Positions 43,601-58,600 of a stretch of 64,000 nucleotides of DNA are shown one piece after another. The notes below the pieces were generated by a model, which ran no database searches, was not told where the DNA came from, and saw only the letters and a list, made by a program, of their open reading frames with translations. The first letter of the stretch is position 1, and each line of letters begins with the position of its first letter. The DNA comes from Hemerocallis citrina. Its lineage: Eukaryota; Streptophyta; Magnoliopsida; Asparagales; Asphodelaceae. The stretch lies in the NCBI GenBank assembly GCA_017893485.1, contig CM030366.1, forward strand, positions 185,115,947 to 185,179,946. The letters run 5' to 3'. The position numbers and the translations under genes are program-made.

Positions 43601-46600
43601 ATTAGGATTTGTAAGAAACCCTAGATCCCACCTCCATCACCACCCCTCTAGCCACCACCACCACAACCGAAATCTCCCCAGTCCAAATCCCCAAATCCAA
43701 TTCAAATTCAAAATCCTAATTCCACAAATTCAATTTAAATCCGAAGCCCTAATCCCCAAATCCTCATTCAATCCCTTACCTTAATCTTCACATCAAGAGA
43801 ATGATCTATGGAGGAGTGCAACGCCATTGACGTCGACGACTAGCATCTTTTTCCTATCCGTCCGTGGCAGCGAAACTTCCATCGAATCCCGGTAATTTCT
43901 TTTTATTCCTTCATTATTTGTGGTACAGTCTATCATCTCTAGAATATTATCTAAATTACCTGTCATCCACAAAAATTGAGTGTGTGCTTCTACTTGCCAA
44001 TTAGCGTACGAATCATTATTGAATATCTTGTTTATTAAGAACGCTTAAGTATGTTTGTTGATTGTTAGGCTTAAATCTTTAATTGGGACTATTAAACTTA
44101 TTCAATTTCTTGAAAATCCATCATATCAATCACTAGTTTTACTTTCTAACTTACTCGGCATTACTTGTTGGTAAACTTAATCTTTTAATATTCTTAGAAA
44201 ATTCCCTACCTAGGTTAAGTTTACATCGAAAAGAGAATGAGGATAAAAAGAAGCACTATAAAGGAGGGGAAGAAGATGACCACGGAAGGAGAGAAATGGA
44301 GAAACTATGAAAGAATAGGCATGGGAAAATAAGACAAAAAGGAATAATACGAAGCTTGAAGATTATGACAAATGACGATAACAATGAGAAAGAACCAAAG
44401 GAGGAAGGAGAAGTAATGGAGGAAAAATAAAGAGAAGAGACAAGGAGAAGAGATAGAACAAAAAAGGCTTAAAAAATGAGGAACAAAGAGAATGAATAAA
44501 AGAAAAAGAGGAAAGTGGGGATGAAGAATTGTTGAGGAAAGAGGTAAAAGTATGGAAAATAGGACATATTTGAAACAAAGCCATGCATTGAAAAGCATAT
44601 GAAATAAGTGGAAAATGTCATAATTGGAAAGCATTCTGTCAAATACTCTCAATATTCCACTAATCACAACAACAAATCTGAAAACTTCAAGAGCAATGCA
44701 TATTTTAGTCCTGATCTCTTGCAAATTGGTTAGATGTACACAGCTCCCATATATATTTTAAATAATTTGAAACAAGATTTTTAAACTACTCAAAAACTAG
44801 ATGTTACTTGTTAGAGATAAAATTGTTCAATAAGTAATACCTCTTCCTTGGCATCAAATGGCTGTAACCTAGAACGCAAGGCATTTTTGACACCTTCTGG
44901 CAATCCATTATATAATGCATCTCTTGTATTAGGAGGAAGTGTAAGTGGCCGAGACACCTGAGAAATAAAAATGTCACCTTAGCAAAAAGCAAATCACTCT
45001 TCATATAAGAATGTTATTGTCATAGAAATGCATTCTTGGAACTTACTAGGAAGAGATGTTAAGGTTAAGTCAGTTTCCGTGTGTGTGTATATATATTATA
45101 TTCTTTCTGAGTTTCTGAATATATATATACACACACACATACATATTAAGAAACTCAGACAGATTAAATATATGAATATCAAGAAACTCAGGAAGAATAT
45201 AACACTAGACACTGAAAAGGATAATATACAGATGTGCAGAGTTTGCACTTTGAGGTATAATCAAGGTATAATTTTGACAAGTAAATAGAACTGTCATGGT
45301 TGCTGGTCAAACTAATTTACAAGAAAAAATAACAAATTGTGAAAAAGGTAAGGTTTCTGGCTACTGGTTTTACTCCAAGAAGACACATCAGTAATACCAA
45401 ACAGAAAGATGATGAAAGGGAAAAAAAACCCAAAATATGGAATATTTTGATAACCACCTGCAATAAGACTGTTACAAAATCCACAATGGAAACAATGCAA
45501 TTTATAGTTTAAAATAATCTGGGAAAACCTGAATGTCATGCTTAATGTTAAATTTAAAACAAAGTCCTGCTCATTGACAATGGCATTAAGTCAAACAATG
45601 TGAGAACTACATTTATCTTACCATTATTTGTAGCCATTTAACTAACAAGTTAATATTCTGTCATAATGGAAAAATATATTTCAGTGTAGGGCCTATAGAG
45701 ATTGGTCATGAATGTTAATATGGTGAAGTTTGATTTTTTGAAGAACAATAAATTGAAATATTTACAGAACAGTAGTTATAAAATAATTAACAAAAGCTAG
45801 CTCATCCTAGTTCCTAACAGTTTCTTGCCATGGTTTACAGAACTATCTTGTGTTGATATAATTCCTTTCATCTCGCAGATTTACAATAATTTTCGGACCG
45901 AATAGCACATAATATAATTTTACTGCAATAATCAAATATTGTGTCTCTGGTCAAAATAATACTAATAATAATAAAATATAAAATAAAATAAATCAAATAT
46001 TGTATCAACCATGTACGTATAATTCCAATCACAGAAAATATCTACCATGTGTGTAATGAAAATAACAGAAGTCGTTTCTTTCAATCTTAAATAGGAGAGA
46101 GGGAGAGGATGGGACAGAGCAATTTAGGTATAAAAAAAATAACTAATAGCAAAGGAAACATTCTATAGGAACTTACAATATTATCAATTTGATTGATGAT
46201 ATTAGCATAATGCAATGCAAGGCCTGAAACACCCAGTCTTTGATTGCGAACTGCACCTTGTTCAACCAAGTTACTATCTGCAATATTTTATAGTTTGAAA
46301 CTGTCATAAAAATTGTAAAGGCAAATATGCATACACTAAGATTTGAAGTGTTAAAATAATAACAGCACATGGTTACAAAATCCATATACCACTCTAGGAA
46401 TATAAACCATGAGAATCCAGTAGAATTATTGCAGTCAAGTTTGCATATTCATGATCATTGTGTTCAAGTAATATGAAATCATGTTTGAATTAATTGCAAA
46501 AAACAAAAAAACAAAACAAAAAACAAATGACCAATATTTTCATACCAAAAAATTACAAAACTTTTCTGCAGGTCCTATTTGAAACTACTTGTTTTTGTAC

Positions 46601-49600
46601 CAAATGCTTTTAATTCTTGTGTACATGCTCAAGTCAACTACTTTTATATTTTTATACACCCAATACACCATATGAATAAATGCATATTTTGGGTATTTAT
46701 CTAAAACCACAAGTGCCCTTGCCATCCATCACCAACAACAACCATAATTCTTTTATGCTCAATCTGGTTTGCACACTTCTCTTCTCCAATTTCTCCTTCA
46801 TACACAAGATCCAAACTTGAAACCTCACTTTCTTGAAATTGAACCCCAAATTCTTCTTCGTTGTGTATATATTCCCAAGATGTACATGAGGTTGAAGTAA
46901 AAATAAATTGCGCGGCTGAGATGGAAGTGAAAGGGATAATATTATAGTGAAGGAAGGCTACCTAACAGAAGAGGGTGAGGAGGTGGAGCCCGGCGGATGA
47001 TGCCGACAAAAGATGGACGGGGAAGTGAGGCACCAATGCTTAAGGGATATGTGGCCAAGTGGGATTTGGGTTTGAGTTTGGATATGGTCAGATTTAGATT
47101 TTGTTTGAGTGGAATCTCTTCACCTTGTTAATGGTGATGGGAGGTGGACGTAAGTGAATCGGTTGTGGTTTCATTTTGAGTGAAGAGAATTGAAGATATT
47201 AATGAGTTTGTTCGCTAATGTTGATAATGAAGAATATGAAGAAAATTAATTGCTGATGAGTCCTTCGTTTTTCTTCAAACGACGCATATTTACTTTTTCT
47301 TTCTACATGTCTCAAATGCTAGGGATATATCACAAAGTTTAAATACATTTATCCTCCAACAGTTGATTTCTATTCCAAACTTGAGTTATTCATGACAATA
47401 CTTGAGTTATATAAAACTATCTAGGTATATATCATATGGTTAAGTTATATATTACAATTCAGTTATGTACATCTCATTGTTAAGGTGTATATCACACAAC
47501 TGACTTATATATCACATTGTTAAGATATATATCACACAATTAAGATAGATATAACACACTTGAGTTAGATATCACAAGTTGAGTTATTTATCTGAGAGTA
47601 GTGACATATATCTCACTGTTTGGGTATATACCCCAAAGTAATGGGTCTCAGCGCATTCACATAGGAGTGGGGGGTTGATATGGGGTTGATATGGCTAGAA
47701 ATAGAACCAAATCGGGATCGTTCAAATCAGGCACGAATCTCAAAACTTTCAGGGGGTAAAACAGTAATTTCACCTATAACCCAAAAACGGGTTTGCCTTA
47801 CTAGGTTAAGGTGACAGCCCAATATAAATAAGTCCAGCTAAATTTAAGAATGATTTGTATTCATGATTATCCTTAAGAGACGCTTTAAACCAAATCTCTT
47901 ATCATGAAGGAATTTATACTCTATTTCTTATTCAAAAACACCGAGAAGTTGAGATAAATGATTATCTCGAAACTAGTCCCAAAGGCAACTATAAATACCC
48001 CCTACCCCCGTCAGAATCAGGTAATCATGATCTTGCCTCTAAAAACTCTCTTTCAATTCTTGAGTTCTGACTTGAGCATCGGAGGGTCTGTCGCCGGGGT
48101 CAACTCCGGTGTTTTAGACTTTTTACAGGTCAATCGGAGCAATCGTCACCATCAAGATCAGATCCAATGGTGTAAACGAGTCAGATTCAACAGTCAACAA
48201 CAATTGAAAACAGTCAATACCGGCGAAAGTAAAAAAGGCCAGCTTTTTATTATTTTTAAAAGAACTCATATCATCTGTTTGCTCCCACTCAGAAATTAGC
48301 AACAACAGATTGACGTCATCTGTGGTAAACAGATTAAGCCATCCGACCATACTCGCCGGTAAAAGTAGTTTTCAGCTATGCCACCGAACAGATAAGGGAA
48401 GGCGGCGGCGTCGAGCCGAAGAGCCACCCTTCTTCCTCCTCCACCTCCACTCGAGGATGTTCACCCTCAACAAGATCAACAAGTTCAGCAGCCTCAACCT
48501 AAACAGCCGCCTCCTCAACAGGCTCACCCTACATCGATGGAGGCTGCGCCAGGGGGCTCCCGTCGAAGCCCTAAAAACAGCATCCTCTCCATGACCAAGT
48601 CTTGGTTCACAATCCTTCCACCGACTCAATGGCCTCGCAAGGTCCTCAGGAGTCGAGAGACCTCCGTCAAATCATCATCAACCGCTAAAGAGGGGTCAAC
48701 CTCCGAACCCGCTTAGATGAGAGACGAGCCCGTGATGAGATCCCTCATCCAAAACACCAGATAAGTCAGAGGAGTCCTTCTCCTCGAAGGCCGAGATCCA
48801 GAAGGCCCGCCTCCCCAAAGGGGCGAAGGGGGTTTCCCCCCGTCGACAGCGAAGAAGCCACACCGCTGTGACCCGATCACCACCCAGGGTTCCCAATGAT
48901 GGAGGGGCACCAGTCACCCAGGCAGAATTCCAAAACTTCAAAGATGACATCCTGCGAGCTTTTAATATTGTCCCAAATCACGACCGACAAGCACACAACC
49001 CTTGCTATGCCATCACTCATGAAGTAGTCCCGAGGGTCAACTAGATCCGACTAGAGAAACGACTCGGTTCTCAGTCGCCTTCGAGAGATGGGGAGGCGCC
49101 TCAGCAAGATCAATCCCAAAGAAGAACACGGAGCAATAAGTTCCGCCCAAGCAGACCCCCCTTTTCCAGGGCCATCATGGAAGCTCCGTTCCCCGAAACC
49201 TTTGAGTCACCCCGCTTTGAATCCTACAATGGGGAATCAGACCCGACCAATCATATCGAGAGTTTTCTCATGATGATTCATCAAGCCTCGAATGCGCTCC
49301 TCTGCAAGGCCTTCCCAGCAACGTTGAGGGGACCAGTGCGAGAGTGGTACTCCCGTCAATCCCCAGCCTCCATCTTCCCATTTGACCAGCTTGAAGAGTT
49401 CTTCCTCACCCCCTTCGTTAGCAGTTACCGAGCCGAGAAAACAAGTACATCTTTGCTAGCCATCAGCCAAAGAAAGGGTGAACGTCTAAGAGATTATGTT
49501 CGGCGCTTTAACGCCGAACCCCGGTCTATTGCCTCTCTCAACCAATCAGTAGCTTCTGCAGCATTCAGACGCAATGTCAATTACGCCGACCTCAAGGCGT

Positions 49601-52600
49601 CCCTTGCCAAGAAGCCTCCTCAGGACTTCTCGGAACTCCTGCTTAGGAGTGAGAAGTACATCCGAGCGTAAGAGGCTCTCAACCCCCCCAGTCGAGAGGA
49701 GCCATCTTTCGGGAACAAACAGAAGAATACAAGCGAAGTAGGGCCCCAAAAATTACAGAAAGATGACAATGACCAGCACTGTCCAGCTCCACATTTTGAA
49801 AAGTTCACCCCCCTCAATGCTAGCATATCAGCAGTTTTTATGGAGGTGGATAAGGAAGGGTTGCTTCACGCTCCCCCTAGAATGAATACTCCAGTAAAGA
49901 TGAGGAACATAGAAAAGTGGTGTCGCTATCATAGGGACCACGGCCACGACACGGATGATTATCGGACTCTCAAGGAGGAGATCGAAAAACTCATACAGCG
50001 GAGACACCTGGCGAAGTTCGTCAGGAAGGACAGGGCCGACCCTCCACCTTGAGGAGCCAACAAGCAAACTGAAAGGCCTGCCAAGTTCCAAGACTTCGAA
50101 CCTGGGGCTATCCTCCACCTTATCCATGGAGGTCCAATGGGGGAGAATCAAACTCCTCCCAAAAGGCCTTCATCTGAGAGGTGAGTTCGGTCCAGAACTT
50201 TCTCCCGACCAAGAGCCTTGGGGTCTCGGTGACATTGTCAGACAGCGACCTGGAAGGCATTCGAACGCCCCACTGTGACGCGCTCATAATTAGTCTCCAC
50301 ATGGCCAACCACAAGGTACGCCGAATCCTGGTCGACAATGGTAGTTCCGTCAATATCCTCTTCCTGAAAGCCTTCCAAGGTCTTAAACTTTCTCGAGATC
50401 GTCTAAGTCTGCCGGATACACTCTCCACTGGTTCTCTGGGGTTTCAGTCTCAATCGAAGGAATAATCACTCTTGATGTGACCGTAGGAAAAACCCCGACA
50501 ACCCAGACAGAGATAATGGACTTCATGGTCGTCGACGTGAAGACCGCTTACAATGCCATCCTCAGCCGACCAGGTCTAGAAGTACTCCATGCCGTACCCT
50601 CAGTCTTTCACATAAAAATGAAGTTCCTGACCTCAGCAGGAATGGGGGAAGTCAAAGAAAACCAAGAGACAGCTCGAAAGTGCTACGCAACTACAATGGA
50701 GGCCTCGGTCCTCCCACTTGAAGCATTAGAGCTCCCCCAACGGAATAGTCAAGCCCTTCCCGAACTGGTTAATGAACTCAAGGAGATCCCCCACTTCAGG
50801 GGAGGCGGACTCGGAATACTGAGCATCAAATAAAGTACCACGCAAGTGCCTAACCCCCTCTCGGAGAAGTAGGTTTTCAGTTTTCAATAAGGTTGCCACT
50901 TGCAATACGGCCAAAGCATGTAATAATGGCATGTCTCCCTCAAGGCAGCCACTTAGTTTGTTTCAATAAAACTTAGCCTTTTTTTATAAAGATCATTGCA
51001 TTGGCCTCGTGTCTATCTCCCTGAGTCACATCTATGACTCATTAAATAGTAAGTTTGGAGTCCAGCTTGTCCCCCAGGGCTGCTCCTGCAACTTGCTAGG
51101 CTCAAAAAATGAGTTTGGAGTCCAATACTTGGTTCGATGCTACTTTAGTCGCTTGCGAACAAGCAAGTGCGGAGTAGCTCACTATTCGGAATTGCTCCTA
51201 CAACTCGTTAAACCCCTCAAACAACAAGTTTGGAGTCCAACACTTGGATCGATGCCGCTTTAGTCGCTTGCAAACAAGCAAGTGCGGAGCAGTTCCCCAT
51301 TCGGAATTGCTCCTACAACTCGTTGAAACCCCCAAACAACAAGCTTGAAGTCCAACACTTGGTTCGATGCCGCTTTGGCCACTTACAAATAAGTAAGTGC
51401 GGAGTGGTTCACCATTCGAAATTGCTCTAACAACTCATTGATAACTCCGAAACAACTAGTTTGAAGTTCACAATCATGATTCGAAATTGCCCTCAGAGCT
51501 TGCAAGTATACGGTTTCGGAGCTCGAAACAACCATTCATACTACTCCCACTACTGGTTAAATTTTGCAACAAGCAAGTTCGAAGACCAGCTCTTTCCCAG
51601 GGCTATTTCCAAAATTTTACTCGAACATACTGAATCTAGGGCCTAGCTCGCCCCTGGAGCTGCTCCATCAGCTCAACAACGCTCATCAATGAGTTCTGTG
51701 TTCAACTCCTCTTCCGAGCCATGCCATCAAATTCTTAACTCCATACGATGGTGTTGGAGCCCAGCTCGTCCGAAAAGCTTCTCCTGCAACCAGTTCACCT
51801 TCAAGCATCGGATATGACGTCCAACTTACTCCTGCAAGCCTGCAAGCCTGCCGGGTCCAAACGGTAAGGTCGATGCCAACTCCTTCATGGAGTCGTCTCA
51901 ACAAGCCTGCCGAGTCCAAACAGCAAGGTCAGTGTCAACCCCCTCCTCTAGTTGCTTCTACAAACTTATCGGGCTTAAACGGCGAGTTCGACATCTAACT
52001 CTCCCCTAGAGTTGCATCTTAAACTCGCCTCCTGAACGGCTCTCTCCGAGAGCCTGGAGATGCTCTTCGCCCCACTCGCCTTCCGAGTGGCCTTCTTCCC
52101 AACAAGTTTGGAGCTCGACTCACCCCTAAAGGTTCTCCTCAAACCCGTCTCACAAGCGGCTCTCCCCTAGAGCCTAGTGATGTTTTTCGTCCCACTCGCC
52201 TTCCGAGTGGCCTTCTTCTAACAAGTACGGAGCTCAACTCTCCCCCAGGGTTGCTCCTCAAACTCGCCTCCCAAACGGCTCTCTTCTAGAACCTGACAAT
52301 GCTCTTCATCTCGCTCACCTCCCGAACGGCCCTCTTCTAAACGAGTTCGGAGCTCAACTCTCCCCTAGACTTGCTCCTCAAGCTCGCCTCCCAAACGGCT
52401 CTCGCCTAGAGCCTGGTGAAGCTCTTCGTCTCGCTCGCCTCCCGAGCAACCTTCTTCCCAGCGAGTTCAGAGCTGAACTCTCGCCTAGAAGTTCTCCTCA
52501 AACTTGTCTCACAAGCGGCTCTCCCTAGAGCCTGGTGATGCTCTTCATCCCACTCGCCTCCCGAGTGACCTTCCAAACGAGTTCAGAGCTCAACTCTCGC

Positions 52601-55600
52601 CTAGAAGTTCTCCTCAAACTTGTCTCACAAGCGGCTTTCCCTAGAGCATGGTGACGTTCTTCGTCCCACTCGCCTCCCGAGTGACCTTCCAAACGAGTTC
52701 GAAGCTCAACTCTCCCTTAGAGTTGCTCCTTAAACTTGCCTCCCAAACGGCTCTCTCCTAGAGCCTAGCAATGCTCTTCATCTCGCTCACCTCCCGAACG
52801 GCTCTCTTCCAGAGCACGGTGAAACTCTTCATCATGCTCAAAACCTCGCCAATCTGCACCACCATGCTTCACATAGCCGAGCTCCAAGCAAGAATCTTAG
52901 CCGAGCGCAAGATCATTCGCCGAAAACTTCCCCCTTCGCAACCGAGCTCCTCTGGCCAAGCTCCACTCTGCCAAGCTCCAACTCCTCGCCAAGCTCAAGA
53001 TCGTTCGCCGAAGCGACAAAATAGTTTGCCAAATCAGCCAGGTCGTACACCGAACACGCTATCATCGTTTGTCATGGGCTAGAGGAATCCCGCAAATCGT
53101 TCGCCAAATTCGTTTGACGTTCGCCGTCGCTCTCCGAGCAAACGAAGAACCGAACGTAGTTAGGCCAAAATCGTTCGCCAACGTTCGCCTATTCGTTCGC
53201 CAATGCTCACCAAGCCGTTCGCCGAAACACGCCGAGCAGACAAAGAACAGATCAAAAAATAAGGAAAAAAAACTCTTCTTTCGATCCGCGCCCAATCTTG
53301 ATCGACGACTGAGATTTTTAAAAAAAGTCAAAAGTCAACGTTGGCCGAGTCAACAGGTCAGACGTTAACCGCCACATGTCGACTGGGCGAACGATCTCAA
53401 CGTTCGCCGCCTCGATCCGAACAGACGCAATAACAAACAGAAAACGTGCACGCTCGATCGTGATCAGCGGCCCATATTTCGCCACTTCACCTGCTTCCCC
53501 TATCTCCATAGCGCATCAGCGCGCAAGCTCGATCTTGATCGACACCCCAGATCGAGCCACGTCGCCTCACCATCAGATCCCCTCATCGTGGCCATCCAAT
53601 CTCATCAGCACGCAAGTCATCTCATGATCAACGATCGTGATTAAATCAAGGTAATTTTTTATTTAATTAATTATTAAATTGAATTAAATAATTAAAAATT
53701 CGAAAAAATAATTAAAATTTTCTAAAAATAATTATTAATTCGGAAAAATATTTTAAAATCATGGGAAAAATAATTATTAATAGATTAATTAATTAAAATT
53801 TTCAAAAATTAATTATTAAAATTTGAAATTGAATAAAAATTTCAAAAAATTGATTACAAATTGGAAAAAATTAAAAAGAATCTAGAAAATTCACTAAAAA
53901 TCCAGAAAATTCTAAAAATAATTTTGGGTATTTTAAAAGCTCAGAATACACTGTTACACCCCAAGCGAGATCTAAACGTACCTGAGAACGCTGATAAATT
54001 CTATAAGCCATTAAAAACAGGCAAACTGCTCTTTAAAGACTGTGAAACTCAGTCTTTGGGAATGGGGGGCTTGTAATATGGCAAGAAATAGAACCAAATC
54101 GGGATCGTTCAAATCGGGCACGAATCTCAAAGCTCTCAGGGGTAAAATGGTAATTTCATCTATAAACGGGTCCGAAGATGGGAACTGGGTCTCTTCCATG
54201 CCCTATAACCCAAAAACGGGTATGCCTTACTGGGTTAGGGTGACAGCCCATTATAAATTAATCCAACTAAATTAAAGAGTGATTTGTATTCATGATTATC
54301 CTTAAGAGATGCTTTAAACCAAAACTATTATCATGAAGGAATTTAAACCAAAAACAACAGAAAGTAGAGATAAATGATTATCTCGAAACTGGTCCCAAAG
54401 GTGACTATAAATACCCCCTACCCCCGTCAGAATTAGGTAATCAGGATCTTGCCTCTAAAAACTCTCTTTCTATTCGTGAAATCTGACTTGAGCGTCGAAA
54501 GGGTTTGTCATCAGGGTCAACCCCGGAGTTTCAGACTTTTTGCAGGTCAATCGGAGCAATGATCACAATCAAGATCAGATCGAACGATGTAAACGAGTCA
54601 GATTCAACAGTCAACAACAATTAAAAACAGTTAATACCAGAGAAAGTCAAAAAGGTCAGCTTTTTATTGTTTTTAAAAGGACTCATATCATCTGTTTGCT
54701 CCTACACAGAAATTAGCAGCAATAGGGGTATACCCATTCGGCATACATTCCTGCCTCGAATGCATGATCCACACCATTCAGTGTGATCTACAAGTCATAA
54801 AACCAACGCATATCTACATGAGGTTTAAACATGTCTTGATGATGAATCAAACTGTCTCATTTCTTCTATGCATAAAAGCCATTCATTTTGCTAGTACATG
54901 ATGAATGTGCAAAACAAGTCCAAACCTCGTGATTTTGCACAGACATAGGTTTTATGGTATGTAGATCGCATTCAACGGTGTGGATTATGCATTTAATGGA
55001 GAAATGCATGCCGAATGCGTGAATATCCTACAGAGCCACTCTAGGTTCCTTATTCTCATATATATATATATATATATATAGAACCTAAATGTAGAAAGGA
55101 TTTTTCTTTCTCTTTTGATAAAAATGTAGAAAGGAATTAGTGGGAGTATGATGCACATCTTAGTGCAGACCCATTACCATTTCTAAAAATCAAGTGGTAC
55201 TAAATGATGCATATTTAAGGATTTGTTTCCATCCACAAAAAATTTTCCCCTAACTTCAATTGTCTTGTCTCATTAAGCTATGACATGACTTTGAAAAAAG
55301 CCTATAAAACTTGCATGCATAAAAGTTTAGTGGGAGATAGACAAACATCTCAAAGTATGAGCCATTAGTTCTATAAAGATTTAAGTAGTAATGACTAATA
55401 AGTGAGCATATAAAAGGAATCTTATACGCTACACTCATAGAAATATTTCTTCCGCGTCCTCCTTACAAAGATGAAAAAGTAAGGGCTGGTTACCAATAAC
55501 ATCATATAAAGGGCATCTAAGATGAAAAAGCAAGGGCTAGTTACCAATAACATCATATCAAGGGCATCTTTGGATTTTGATAAAGTAGACTTAAATACAT

Positions 55601-58600
55601 CCATTAAGCATATACACAAGTTTTAATAGACGTGGGATAAAAGCACATTAGTTTCAAAACATAGGCATGGAAGCCATTTCCCCTTTTTTGAATGATCAGG
55701 AAATGTAGAGCTGAAAGTAACAATATGTTCTGCATAGTGAATATAGTAGTGAACTTTAATACAAAAGTCTACACAACTCTCAACAAGTAAAAATAAGAGA
55801 AACAAAGAAGAAGCAGGTCATTCTTACCCAATAAACCAAAATAGAAGGATATTGGAGAACTTAGAATTTCATCATTGCAAGTATAAATATAGAGATTTAG
55901 TCCAATTAATGTCATTTGAATAATGTAAACATTTTTAAACTAAAATATTCCAGATCTTTTGTATCATAGTAGTTGTCTACTAGCAGATAAAGAGCCCTTC
56001 CTCTTTCTACGCATGCTTTCCATGCCAATATGTGGCATTATGGGAAGTTGAATTTGGTCCAGCAAGTTTGAAAATTTAAATTTTAGCTTCTAAATGGACA
56101 ACTATAGTGAAGGTAAGCGGGATAAACCATGACTCCCATTCATCAGAAATACAGCAACACTAATTGTTGGCCTCGGGCGAAAAACTTGATTAGGTCAGAC
56201 AAAGTCTAGTTGCGGTTGTAAGTTGGGGGGTCACACCGATAGATAGTTTATCCATGGGTTTAAGGTGCCAGTGTAGAGGCTACAAATACGCTTTCTATCT
56301 GTTTCCATCTTTTAGTTTCTAATAAATCTGCACGAATTTCTGCAACAACTCTCCCTTGATCCGTCTTTAAAAAAGCCTAGCCACTTAGATATTCATCCTC
56401 AACTATTGGAAAACTGATTCACTGTTTCATCGTGAATTGTCTCAATTGAATTCCATAGCACACTCAACCATAAAAAATTTAATATGATATGACATATGAG
56501 CTCGAGCACCATATCGACAACATTGAGGCTCTCCAACCTAAATTTCTATCCACTGACTAATCATATGATTATCAATACGCACAAAGAGGTCACCCCTAAT
56601 GCTTACCTAATTATATTATGTTGGTTGATTTCATGCAATAATTGGATAGTATGGTTGATATATATTGTGAGCCATTAAGTGCCACACCAACAGAAAAGGA
56701 GCAGCATTTAGTCAACATGAACATGGACGGTGAATCAGATAACTTGTATCAAAGAACCAAACAATGACAGGCAAATGCAGGGTAAAACAGGTTGCTCTCC
56801 AAACAACACAGGAGAAGAAAGTTGTGCCTATCCAAAGTAGACATTATGACTTATGCTAACATTGGGTAATGGATGTTAATTTGATAATCTTGAAATTATA
56901 AAGGGTAGAAGCAAGGCACGTTTCTATGGATATCAATAATTGCATGGTAAGCCATTGTTTAGGTGATCCTAACTAACTAATTAATTTTAAACTAAGTATT
57001 TTGCAAATAATCAGGCTTTAATGAAGGGAAAGAAGGATTGAATACAATCCTCTAAGTAAAGCCATAAGAATTCAGGAAAGCCATGTTGTCTTCCATTTAG
57101 ATAATCTTGGAGCAATGAGTGGCATCCCATGCAAAAAACACCACAGCATGAGTGACAGGAAGGATGTAGCACAGAAGAAAGAACACAACAGTACAACTAG
57201 GAAAATCATCCTTCAGTTGGAAGAAGAGTTTCAACTGAGTCTAGGCTGAAGCAGCCAAAATCAGGAATGGCAGCCACGATTACTTTGGTCAGGCAAGTCT
57301 AAGTCAAAAGACAAGGTATGCATACTGAAAAGGACTCATCTTAATAGAATTTAATTGCAAAGATCCTGAAGAGCAGCAGAGGAAGGTGGGTTAATCCGTA
57401 AGCCAAGGTGTAAAGATCACAACAGCAAGAATAGCACCAATAATAATGCAAACCATAATGCGAGAAGCTGGTGTATGTCAAACACTTGTGCCGTACTATA
57501 ATATGAGAATGAGGAAGGGAAGAACCAAAAACCTTATTCTCCAACAGAAAAGTTGTGACAGTTGTACCAGAATAAACTCTATACTATACTTCAAGATAGT
57601 TTGCACCAGGTGGTGACTGGTGTTGTCTAGCAAGGTCATAAGTGATATTTTTCAGAACTCAGATATATACTATAACGTGCATTTTAATTGTCTTTGACAT
57701 TTGATATTTTGATAAATTTACTACATATTTGTCGCTGCTTTTGTGCCATTCCAAGGAGTGTCAATGTTATAAATTATACAGAAGAAATGTAAGTTTCATA
57801 TTATGGCTGTGGAATGCAAATAAATAGCATGTCTGTTCGATCTTAAGTTTACAGATCAGAGATACCAAACTCAAGAATTAGAAACATGCAAATTAAAGTA
57901 TAATATACCAACAACCTAAAACCAACGTGTGGAGTCATTACTGCATAAGTAAATGCCTACAATTACCTGTGACACCAAATGTCTCCAAAATTGCTTTATG
58001 CAGATAGACAACAATGTCTACAAGTTTCTCTACAACCTACAAAAAAGAAGATAAGTTGAAGAAACCCTTTGCAGATAAACTAAATTGTCTGACTTTGTAT
58101 TATAGCAATGCCAATCAGTCTAAAAATGGGAAGGGCATGATAAGAAGTATTTTGGTTGTATAGACTCTGAGGTCAATGTACAGTTATAAAGTAAATTATG
58201 AAAAAGAACATGTTCACCCAAATGAATATGCATTTCCATGAGAGAAAAAAAAAATAACAATCAATTTTCACTAGCATAATTGGTGCAGACTGAAAGTTAC
58301 AGATAGAGAGCTACCTCCTCTAAATTTCCGGACCAAAGGGATTTTTTCTTTAAACTCTTGACATGCTTTCTTTGGTGCTTTAGTTCACTGAGTAAAATCA
58401 TAAGAGTCTCTGCAAAGAACAAGGAAGTCGAGTTATGATAATTACAATGATGTAAACCAACTAAAAGACTAGCAATTTCGAATTTGTATTAATTTAGAAT
58501 AAACTAATACATAGTATGCAACACAATTTATATACAAGAAAAAGAAAAAGTGCTACAAAGGTATCCAAATATATAAGGGAAATCCATCAATATTCAACAA

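Larger units (their letters stand above)
35036..44228 (+). mobile_element. Chromovirus-like Ty3/gypsy element with nested solo LTR
   Basis: LTRs at 35036-35962 and 43299-44228 (TGATGA(A/G)GACATCAG...GTTAAGTTTACA), primer site TGGTATAAGAGC at 35966 close to the initiator-Met consensus, and degenerate gag, protease, RT, RNase H, integrase and a chromodomain-like tail in order. Flanks AAATG (35031-35035) and AAAAG (44229-44233) look like a TSD with one change. The LTRs differ visibly and the coding frames are heavily broken, so the insertion is old. Confidence 0.9.
47687..54724 (+). mobile_element. Second Tat-like non-autonomous LTR element, TSD GGGGT
   Basis: LTRs at 47687-48307 and 54074-54724, flanked by GGGGT at 47682-47686 and 54725-54729. 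Primer site TGACGTCATCTGTGG (48311) is a diverged form of the one at 18657, and the polypurine tract AATGGGGGGCTTG (54061-54073) ends like that of the other Tat-like element. The interior has a broken gag-protease, then 3.2 kb of non-coding tandem repeats. No RT or integrase. The 3' LTR has lost TG (now TA) and CA (now TA). Confidence 0.93.

Noticed and set aside
44305..44724. 139-codon hydrophobic minus-strand frame
   Set aside because: Translation of a purine-rich tract read as pyrimidine-rich codons (Phe/Leu/Ser); no signal of a real membrane protein gene.
47661..47681. Polypurine tract of another LTR element just left of the 5' LTR
   Set aside because: The GGAGTGGGGGG string is better explained as the tip of the MITE disrupted by the insertion, and GGGGT is duplicated correctly on both sides of the element.
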